The notes under the pieces: model-generated
What the model saw: only the letters and a program-made list of their open reading frames with translations
Told to the model about the DNA's origin: nothing
Database searches by the model: none
Assembly: GCA_019359415.1 (NCBI GenBank)
Contig: JAHHHH010000076.1
Span: 1 to 36,864 of the forward strand
Origin: Iphinoe sp. HA4291-MV1
Lineage (GTDB): Bacteria; Cyanobacteriota; Cyanobacteriia; Cyanobacteriales; Nostocaceae
DNA length: 36,864 nt
Direction: 5' to 3'
Position numbers and translations under genes: made by a program
In this document: in pieces, positions 14,867-20,920 of the stretch
Numbering within the stretch: the first letter of the stretch is position 1
Layout of the letters: each line of letters opens with the position of its first letter

Positions 14867-16732
14867 TTAAACAGACCAACTCATGACAACCCGAAAGCCG
14901 CATATCCTCAGTCCACCATCCGGTTCGTTCCAGCTACGACTAGCGCTACGACAAAGCACAGAACTAAAACTCCAAGAACCACCACGAAGCACACGGCGGT
15001 TATTGTCACCACCAACTTCCCAAACTGATCCATCTGTGGGTGCGCCTTCGTAATTTTTGTGCCAAGGATCAGCACACCACTCCCAAACTAACCCATGCAT
15101 ATCATATAAGCCAAAGGCGTTTGCTACCAGAAAACTACCTACAGGTGTTGTTTCTTTTCGGTTTTTAGCTTTTTGTTCCCAAGAGTGAGTCTCGTCACTA
15201 CAGTTTGCTAATTCAGTGGTAACTGTTTTGCCAAAGTGGAAGGGTGTCGTCGTTCCGGCGCGACAAGCATACTCCCATTCGGCTTCACTAGGTAAGCGAT
15301 ACTGTTGTCCAGTTTTTGCAAATAGTCTTGCACAGAATTCTAATGCTTCGTGCCAAGAGACATTTTCAACTGGTCGATTTACACCTTTAAATTTTGATGG
15401 ATAAGGATTTAAAGATTGTTTGACTTTGGGTAAAGCTGCTACTGCTTTCCATTGTCCTTGGGTGACAGGAAACTTCCCCATAAAAAAAGGTTTGAGAGTC
15501 ACCTCATGTTGTGGACGTTCGTCAGCATCTCCATCATCATCTTTTGAACCCATCATAAAAGTACTGCCAGGAATCGCTACCATTTCCAGTATGACTTCAT
15601 TACCTAAGTTTTCTGCATAAAACTTTGCACTCCGACACTCACGGCTAATTTCGTTACCTTGTGCGTCTACTGTTACTACGTCAAACTCAAAAGTCTGCAA
15701 GGAGTGGAATTCTAAGGGAGCTTCTCGTTTAGGAATTGGGGTTGTTACTTTCTGTTGTTGAAGCGGTGATTGAGGTTGGGGAATTGCCAAAATGGCTTGT
15801 GCAGAAGATTTTGTTGCATTCAAATCTTGCACAACGTCTGTTGCTAATTGATACCTGTCTCTTACCAAATGTTTCAGCAACTTATCCAGAATTTCCCCTA
15901 GATCGTCGCTGATAGTAACCCCTTTTTCCCATAAATGCTCTCGCCACAACCATTTACCGTTTATAGGATCGTAAAGAGTATCTTGAAGCTGTCCTCCGTG
16001 AAGATTTTGTATGGGCAAACGTTGAGTGAGAAGACGTGCGCAAGTGACTCCTAAGGCGTATAAATCACTCGCCTGACAGGCAAATCCAGCCATTTGCTCG
16101 CTGGGTGCATAACCGATTGTATATAACACTGTGGCTTGTCTTGATAAACTGGTTTGCGTCACCTGCTTGGCACCACCAAAGTCAATCAAGACGAGTTTAC
16201 TATCACTTTGGCGGCGGATGATGTTTTCTGGTTTAATATCCCGATGAATAACGTTACGCTCGTGAATAAATTGGAGAACAGGTAATAAATCTGCTAAAAG
16301 TTTGCGAATTTGCTCTTCACTAAAAGCTTGTTGCTGTAGTTCTTGTAAGAGAGTTTGCCCTTCAATAAATTCTTGCACCAGATAGAGACTAGAACCTTGT
16401 TCAAAGTAAGCAAGTAATCTGGGAATTTGCCAGTGATTTTCTCCCAGCTCATAAAGTCGCTTCGCCTCCTCCTTAAACAATTCTGCTGCTTTTGTACGTT
16501 CTGAAGTCCCCTGAACTTGTGGGAAGAATTGTTTGATGACGCATGGAGCATCTAGTCTATCAATGTCTTGGGCTGCATATGTTTTACTAAACCCGCCTTC
16601 ACCTAACAATCTCAAAACACGGTAGTGGTTCCTGAGAAGGTTGCCAAAGTTGCTTTGTCCACAACTATTGCAAAATCTATTGCTGTTAGAGTTGAAGGGA
16701 TGAGAGCAATTGGGATTTTGACAAATTTGCAT
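14867..16732 (-). CDS. Ser/Thr protein kinase with zinc ribbon and C-terminal FGE-like domain
   Basis: A 621-aa multidomain protein. A zinc ribbon (C4, C9, C21, C24) is followed by a Hanks-type kinase: GEGGFSK (44-50), Lys67, HRDIKPEN (163-170) and DFG (184-186), all intact. After a linker (about 305-345), residues ~380-617 form a formylglycine-generating-enzyme/C-type-lectin-like domain (EMVAIPGSTFMMGS, YRLPSEAEWEYACRAGT, GLYDMHGLVWEWCAD, VLRGGSW, CGFRVV). In such fusions the FGE-like part is thought to bind ligands or proteins rather than to modify sulfatases. There is no membrane span, so it is cytosolic. The last ~32 residues occupy the place where diversity-generating retroelements vary lectin-fold proteins, but no reverse transcriptase is in this window. 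Confidence 0.9.
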   Translation of the reverse strand: MQICQNPNCSHPFNSNSNRFCNSCGQSNFGNLLRNHYRVLRLLGEGGFSKTYAAQDIDRLDAPCVIKQFFPQVQGTSERTKAAELFKEEAKRLYELGENHWQIPRLLAYFEQGSSLYLVQEFIEGQTLLQELQQQAFSEEQIRKLLADLLPVLQFIHERNVIHRDIKPENIIRRQSDSKLVLIDFGGAKQVTQTSLSRQATVLYTIGYAPSEQMAGFACQASDLYALGVTCARLLTQRLPIQNLHGGQLQDTLYDPINGKWLWREHLWEKGVTISDDLGEILDKLLKHLVRDRYQLATDVVQDLNATKSSAQAILAIPQPQSPLQQQKVTTPIPKREAPLEFHSLQTFEFDVVTVDAQGNEISRECRSAKFYAENLGNEVILEMVAIPGSTFMMGSKDDDGDADERPQHEVTLKPFFMGKFPVTQGQWKAVAALPKVKQSLNPYPSKFKGVNRPVENVSWHEALEFCARLFAKTGQQYRLPSEAEWEYACRAGTTTPFHFGKTVTTELANCSDETHSWEQKAKNRKETTPVGSFLVANAFGLYDMHGLVWEWCADPWHKNYEGAPTDGSVWEVGGDNNRRVLRGGSWSFSSVLCRSASRSWNEPDGGLRICGFRVVMSWSV

Positions 16733-16985
16733 AGTGAGCCATGTATCGCGTCTTGTCCAAAGTTGGCTCTAACTTGAGCTATTTAAATACAGATATGTAT
16801 ATTCACATACACATTCCTGTCTACCTGCCCACACCCACTACAGGAAGGTAGGCAGATAAAAAAGTTCTGTGTATCTGCTTATGTGGGGTGAGAAGTTTCT
16901 AAGTTAGAAGTTTCTAAATATGAATACGTATGAGCGCACGGATTCCCATTATATAATAAATAATATGATGAAGCTGCTAATCTTG

Positions 16986-17240
16986 TCAAGAGTTTTGAAA
17001 GAGTTGCGGGAATGCCGACAAAATCCACTCATCACTGAACAATTTGCGATACCATTCCAGGGTAAATCCTTGCCAAGTAGCACTGTAAGGAGACTGGTTG
17101 AAACTATAAAAAGTCAGTACCAATATGGGCAGGTACATGAAAACAAACATGAGCAGTGAGAAAACCGCTTGCCATGTAAAGACACGCGGTTTTTTGGGAG
17201 ATAGATTTCTATTCACGTTTTCTTCTTCTAGTTTCGCCAT
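16986..17240 (-). pseudogene. potC: potC fragment (spermidine/putrescine ABC permease), 3' part lost
   Basis: The 84-codon frame begins like a complete PotC: a charged start, one membrane span (VFSLLMFVFMYLPILVLTFYSF) and the conserved block TLEWYRKLFSDE. After ILSA the family sequence (normally continuing LQNSL and further spans) is broken up and a stop follows; FQNS is still readable at the very end. PotC is normally about 270 aa with six spans and sits beside potA, potB and potD. None of these is here, so the gene is a remnant. The ~250 bp downstream hold no continuation that I can see. Confidence 0.75.
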
Positions 17241-17306
17241 AGTATATCATATGAGCTACCAACAGCGCACTTGCTACCTCAGATTGATATAAAATCTCAA
17301 ATTCAA

Positions 17307-18041
17307 ATGACACAACTGCAACGAATCGCAATAGCACCCTCCCAACTCCAACAAGAGCAAATCTTGTTAACATCCCAGCAACAACATTATTTAGGGCGTG
17401 TTTTGCGTTTGCGCGATCGCGATCGCTTTATTGCAATGGATGGCAAGGGGAAATGGTGGCTAGCACAGTTAGAAGGAGAAAAAGCACAAATTGTAGAGTC
17501 AATAACGGTGCAAACCGAGTTACCCATATCCATAACGCTGATGGTAGCCTTACCCAAAGGAAATGGATTTGATGATGTGGTGCGGTGTTGTACTGAGTTG
17601 GGAGTCACTGTTATTGCTCCGGTAGTGAGCGATCGCACTTTACTTCATCCTAGTCCTCAAAAACTCGAACGCTGGTTACGCATTGCACAAGAAACTGCTG
17701 AACAATCAGAGCGTTCCTTTGTGCCTATAATATTAGAACCTGTTTCTTTTATCACTGGTCTTGCTATAGGAACAACAACTCATCGTTACATTTGTGAGGC
17801 TCGTGGTAGTTGTCCTCATTTAAGAGAAGCAATCAATCAAGTTTCTACAACATCTGAGATGATCATTGCTACTGGACCAGAGGGAGGATGGACGGAAAAA
17901 GAACTGGAGTGCGCTGTTGACGCTGGATTTCAACCTGTTTCCCTCGGACGTCGCATCTTGCGAGCAGTCACCGCCCCGATTGTTGCCTTATCTATTGTGG
18001 CAGCCGAGTTAGAATCAATGGAATTCAATGCAGCAAGCTGA
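17307..18041 (+). CDS. rsmE: 16S rRNA (uracil-1498-N3)-methyltransferase RsmE
   Basis: A 244-aa SPOUT-class methyltransferase that methylates U1498 in the decoding region of 16S rRNA using S-adenosylmethionine. The N-terminal PUA-like RNA-binding part ends near residue 75. The SPOUT part contains LMVALPKGNGFDDVVRCCTELG and the knot motifs IATGPEGGWTEKE and LGRRILRAVTAP. Many RsmE proteins have Glu where this one has Val in the last motif (RAVTAP in place of RTETA). ATG 17307 (MTQLQRIAIAPS) is preferred to a TTG at 17271. The potC fragment starts divergently 67 bp upstream, and the downstream gene is convergent across a hairpin. Confidence 0.92.
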   Translation: MTQLQRIAIAPSQLQQEQILLTSQQQHYLGRVLRLRDRDRFIAMDGKGKWWLAQLEGEKAQIVESITVQTELPISITLMVALPKGNGFDDVVRCCTELGVTVIAPVVSDRTLLHPSPQKLERWLRIAQETAEQSERSFVPIILEPVSFITGLAIGTTTHRYICEARGSCPHLREAINQVSTTSEMIIATGPEGGWTEKELECAVDAGFQPVSLGRRILRAVTAPIVALSIVAAELESMEFNAAS

Positions 18042-18067
18042 AAAATGTAGACCTTTTGCGGAGACAG

Positions 18068-18101
18068 ATTTGTAGGGTGGGCAGTGTCCACCCTTACAAA
18101 T
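18068..18101. terminator. Hairpin between rsmE and the 11-mer repeat gene
   Basis: ATTTGTA-GGGTGG (18068-18080) pairs with CCACCC-TTACAAAT (18088-18101, one bulged base) around GCAGTGT. It lies between two convergent stops and fits a bidirectional terminator. The GGGTGGGCA core is also a common dispersed repeat. Confidence 0.55.
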
Positions 18102-18110
18102 ATCCAAAAG

Positions 18111-18719
18111 CTACTTAGAGGTTTTTACTTGACGTGCCATGTCTAAGAAAGAACTCATATTCGCACCTGGACGCCGACGACCATTGGAAGTGCCAGGTAC
18201 GGCGAGATATTTTGGCGCAAAAGTAGTTTCAGCTGGCTGCTGTTGAATTGCCGCTTTGGCTTTTTCTGGTTTAGCAGGTTCAGGCTTAACGCCACCTGCA
18301 GTCTGTACTAGCTCAACTTTAGGTGCTTTTGGCTTAACACCAGCTGCTTTATCTTTTGTTCCATTCTTGGATGCTGCTTGTGCTGCAACAGGTTCCGCTG
18401 CTTCCTTAGCTTTCGATGGAACAGGTTCTGCTGCTTCCTTAGCTTGCGATGTTACGGATTCTGCTGCTTCCTTAGCTTGCGATGTTACGGATTCTGCCAC
18501 TTCCTTAGCTTTTGATGTTACGGATTCTGCCACTTCCTTAGCTTTTGATGTTGCTGATTCTACTGCTTCCTTAGCTTTTGATACAGCTTGCTTGGCTGTG
18601 TCTTTCGTTGCTTCAGCAGCTTCATCAAGTTCCATGTAGTAGCCGTCTTTCTTCTTACCGAAAAGCCCAGTAAAGAAATTCAGAATCCCATTGATTAAAT
18701 TTTTGATAAAACCGATCAT
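18111..18719 (-). CDS. LEA-like 11-mer repeat protein with amphipathic N-terminus
   Basis: The 202-aa protein has three parts. Residues 1-22 (MIGFIKNLINGILNFFTGLF) form a strongly amphipathic helix that could lie on a membrane, followed by KKKDGYYMELDE. Residues ~40-115 hold about six 11-residue repeats of the type SKAKEVAESVT, with period and composition like group 3 LEA proteins, which fold into amphipathic helices on drying or on membranes. The last ~40 residues (FAPKYLAVPGTSNGRRRPG, then MSSFLDMARQV) look conserved and separate. Stress protection or membrane-shape binding is inference from the repeat pattern. The repeats are also visible as a 33-bp DNA period, so copy number may vary between strains. 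Confidence 0.8.
   Translation of the reverse strand: MIGFIKNLINGILNFFTGLFGKKKDGYYMELDEAAEATKDTAKQAVSKAKEAVESATSKAKEVAESVTSKAKEVAESVTSQAKEAAESVTSQAKEAAEPVPSKAKEAAEPVAAQAASKNGTKDKAAGVKPKAPKVELVQTAGGVKPEPAKPEKAKAAIQQQPAETTFAPKYLAVPGTSNGRRRPGANMSSFLDMARQVKTSK
18384..18581. repeat. 33-bp tandem repeat within the LEA-like gene
   Basis: About six diverged copies of a 33-bp unit, close to TCCTTAGCTTTTGATGTTAC plus 13 further bases, keep the reading frame and encode 11-residue repeats. Adjacent copies differ mainly at SK/SQ and V/A codons, which indicates recent internal duplication. Confidence 0.8.
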
Positions 18720-19150
18720 TACAATTTCTCCTGCCTCTTATACCTGGAATGTGACCGCAATCCTTAAAAAATCACGGAATATTTTTAATTTTTATCAAGA
18801 TATTCTTGACTTACCCATTCGCCTGCACAACCAGATTATGGTAGCAGCTTTCATAGGTTTATTTTTCAACAAAGGTGCCGGTGACAGTATGGGGCTGATG
18901 CCCTTAACTCTTTCTCTCAGGCACTCGCCATTTTATAAATAGTCAGACTTAATTATCAAATCTTAGTGTAACTTGGGGCAATATTTTGAGAGCGCACTTA
19001 ACAAAAATTAACCTGTACTTGACAAATATGCGTATTCAGTTTTGAAACCAGTGTTGCTTAAACCAGTGTGGAGACTGTCACAGCTTTTTGGCAAAAAGTC
19101 ATGATACTTGACTAGATTAGGTAAAGATAGAACTTAATATTATTTTGTAT
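18720..19150. other. Intergenic region between divergent genes
   Basis: About 430 bp separate the 11-mer repeat gene from the lipase gene. It contains a direct repeat of AAACCAGTGT (near 19043 and 19059) and otherwise nothing with clear ends. An open frame across 18691-18942 has no protein-like features. Confidence 0.4.
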
Positions 19151-19870
19151 ATGAATAACGTAAAAGAACAACGAAATCCCGTGTTATTGGTACACGGGAT
19201 TTTTGATACAGGTCGAGTTTTCGATAAAATGATCCCCTATCTGAAACAGAGGGGTTGGATGGTGTATGACCTGGATTTAATACCAAATAATGGTAATTTA
19301 GGTCTTGACACGTTAGCTCAGCAAGTCGTTGATTATATTGATGCCACTTTTGAACCAGAACAACACCTGGATTTAGTAGGCTTCAGTATGGGAGGTATCG
19401 TTAGCCGCTACTACGTCCAACGACTGGGAGGAATTAACCGCGTTCAACGGTTTGTGACCATTTCAGCACCGCATCATGGCACTTGGATTGCCTACTGTCG
19501 CAAAGGTATTGGTTGCATGCAAATGCGTCCTGACAGTGTTTTATTACAAGATTTAAATCGGGATGCTGCGATGTTAAAACAGATTAATTTTACCTCTATC
19601 TGGACACCATACGACTTGATGATTGTTCCTGCGAATAGCTCGCAAATGCCTGTGGGAGATGAGGTGATAGTGCCAGTTTTGAATCACGCCTGGATGCTGA
19701 CTGACTCAAGAAGTCTGGCTGCGGTGGCTGAGGCGTTGGCAACTGCGGTTCAGCAAATGGGCAATGGGCAATGGGCAATGGGCAAGGGGCAGCTTAAAGG
19801 CGATGCTCCTAAAGGGAGCCGCGCAAGGCGCTATCGCCAATTTGTATATACTCGGCACTTCCAAAAATAG
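19151..19870 (+). CDS. Alpha/beta-hydrolase lipase/esterase with repeat-derived tail
   Basis: A ~239-aa alpha/beta hydrolase of the triacylglycerol-lipase type. PVLLVHGIFDTG supplies the oxyanion HG, and LDLVGFSMGGIVSRYY holds the nucleophile Ser in GFSMGG (about residue 79). The acid is probably Asp in PYDLMIVPANSS and the base His in NHAWMLTDS. ATG 19151 is chosen over a TTG two codons earlier. There is no signal peptide. The domain ends around VAEALATAVQQ. The last ~35 residues come from four ATGGGCA heptamers and then the palindromic repeat at 19799-19838, so the true ancestral stop has been lost. Its tail overlaps the convergent VOC gene by 62 bp. The substrate is unknown. Confidence 0.85.
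   Translation: MNNVKEQRNPVLLVHGIFDTGRVFDKMIPYLKQRGWMVYDLDLIPNNGNLGLDTLAQQVVDYIDATFEPEQHLDLVGFSMGGIVSRYYVQRLGGINRVQRFVTISAPHHGTWIAYCRKGIGCMQMRPDSVLLQDLNRDAAMLKQINFTSIWTPYDLMIVPANSSQMPVGDEVIVPVLNHAWMLTDSRSLAAVAEALATAVQQMGNGQWAMGKGQLKGDAPKGSRARRYRQFVYTRHFQK
19757..19784. repeat. Four tandem ATGGGCA heptamers
   Basis: Four exact 7-bp units sit in the 3' part of the lipase frame and are translated as MGNGQWAMG. Heptameric tandem repeats of this kind are typical of Nostoc-like genomes. Confidence 0.85.
19799..19838. repeat. Paired-hairpin (three-way-junction) palindromic repeat, copy 2
   Basis: The outer arms GGCGAT (19799-19804) and ATCGCC (19833-19838) match copy 1 at 10-48. The inner hairpins are GCTCC-taaag-GGAGC (19805-19819) and GCGC-aag-GCGC (19821-19831). 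The inner stems differ in sequence from copy 1 but pair equally well. This copy codes for the ends of two convergent genes. Confidence 0.7.
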
Positions 19871-20255
19871 CTTCAGGGTAATTATAATACTTAAACTCCA
19901 TGATGTTATAAAAAGGGTCTTCTAAAAAGAAAGTCCGATGCTCTAAGGGAGAACCAACAAAGCGGTGTTTGGGTTCTTCTCTAAAAAAGAGCTGTCGCTG
20001 TTGTGCTCTCGTTAGCAAGTCCTCCCAATCATGTTCTAAGGTAAAAATTATCCCAAAGTGTCTTGGGTATATACCGCGTTGGGGTATAAGCGGTTCTTTT
20101 GTAACGTGAGCTACCAGTTGATGACCGTAAAGATTAAGAATTAAGGCGTGGCGATTTTCCCGTCCAGGAGTGCAGCCTAAACCATCCACATAATACGCTT
20201 TTGCTTGGGCAATGTCTGTGACGGGAAAGGCAAGATGAAATAACGCTCGATTCAT
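19809..20255 (-). CDS. VOC-superfamily (glyoxalase-like) protein
   Basis: A 148-aa protein of the vicinal oxygen chelate fold, with two beta-alpha-beta-beta-beta modules. The expected metal ligands are visible: His8 in FHLAFPVTD, His in RHFGIIFTLEHDWEDL, and Glu in FYNIMEFKYYNY. AKAYYVDGLGCTPGR is the typical first-module helix. The reaction cannot be assigned; dioxygenase, lyase and resistance roles are all known in the superfamily. The stop codon (19811-19809) and last residues (GDSALRGSL) lie inside the palindromic repeat shared with the convergent lipase gene. It is divergent from the phosphatase gene, with a 71-bp spacer. Confidence 0.85.
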   Translation of the reverse strand: MNRALFHLAFPVTDIAQAKAYYVDGLGCTPGRENRHALILNLYGHQLVAHVTKEPLIPQRGIYPRHFGIIFTLEHDWEDLLTRAQQRQLFFREEPKHRFVGSPLEHRTFFLEDPFYNIMEFKYYNYPEAIFGSAEYIQIGDSALRGSL

Positions 20256-20326
20256 TGCTTGTGTTGGTAAGACTGCTAGTTGATGCTATATACAATGTAT
20301 TCTCTTCATCCTTTAGTTTGTGCGAA

Positions 20327-20899
20327 ATGCGAGTTCTATTCGTTTGTACTGGTAACACTTGTCGTAGTCCAATGGCAGAAGCACTATTTCAGAAAAAGAT
20401 TTGGGAACTAGGGAAAGCAGGTGAAATTGAAGTGCGATCGGCTGGACTTTATAAATTTGGTAGGATATCTGTGTCATCCCACGCTCTCGCTGTGTTGACA
20501 GAGTACGGCATTCAATTTGACCACGAACCTCAAGGGTTAAATCGAGAACTCATCGCATGGGCAAATTTGGTGCTGACGATGACGAAGTTTCATAAATATG
20601 TGGCACTTGCTATATTTCCTGAGATAATAAATAAGACTTTTACTCTCAAAGAATTTGTGGGTGAAAAAAACTCTTTAGATATAGCCGATCCAGTTGGCAA
20701 ATCCTTATCTAGATATCGTCAATGCGCTCAGGAAATCGAATGTGCACTCAATCTTCTACAACAGAAGTTAGTTCTCATCTCGACTGAAACAGACTTTGAT
20801 TCTTTGTCATTCCCCACTCCTCAACCCTTACCTCGTACTCTACCCTTGTTCAGGTGGCTTATTGGAATGACACGATTGAGTCAGAAAACGCGCAATTAA
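20327..20899 (+). CDS. Low-molecular-weight protein tyrosine phosphatase family protein
   Basis: A 190-aa protein when started at MRVLFVCTGNTCRSP (ATG 20327). Residues 7-14 form the P-loop CX5R-S with nucleophile Cys7 and Arg13. The general acid is Asp121 in ADPVG; the usual DPY/DPW becomes DPV, which may alter the active-site rim. The core ends near residue 150, and the last ~40 residues (SFPTPQPLPRTLPLFRW) are a proline-rich extension not needed for the fold. Such enzymes dephosphorylate protein tyrosines, often in polysaccharide export control, or act as arginine phosphatases; the substrate here is unknown. Upstream in-frame starts would add only unconserved residues. Confidence 0.88.
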   Translation: MRVLFVCTGNTCRSPMAEALFQKKIWELGKAGEIEVRSAGLYKFGRISVSSHALAVLTEYGIQFDHEPQGLNRELIAWANLVLTMTKFHKYVALAIFPEIINKTFTLKEFVGEKNSLDIADPVGKSLSRYRQCAQEIECALNLLQQKLVLISTETDFDSLSFPTPQPLPRTLPLFRWLIGMTRLSQKTRN

Positions 20900-20920
20900 G
20901 AAATGACACCAATTTTGATA

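Noticed and set aside
14867-16732. A complete diversity-generating retroelement in this window
   Set aside because: No reverse transcriptase, accessory gene or template repeat could be found; only a possible target region is present, so it is kept as a lead and not annotated.
18256-18639. 127-codon plus-strand frame across the 11-mer repeats
   Set aside because: It is the antisense shadow of the repeat array; its Ser/Ala-rich repeat arises from the 33-bp period.
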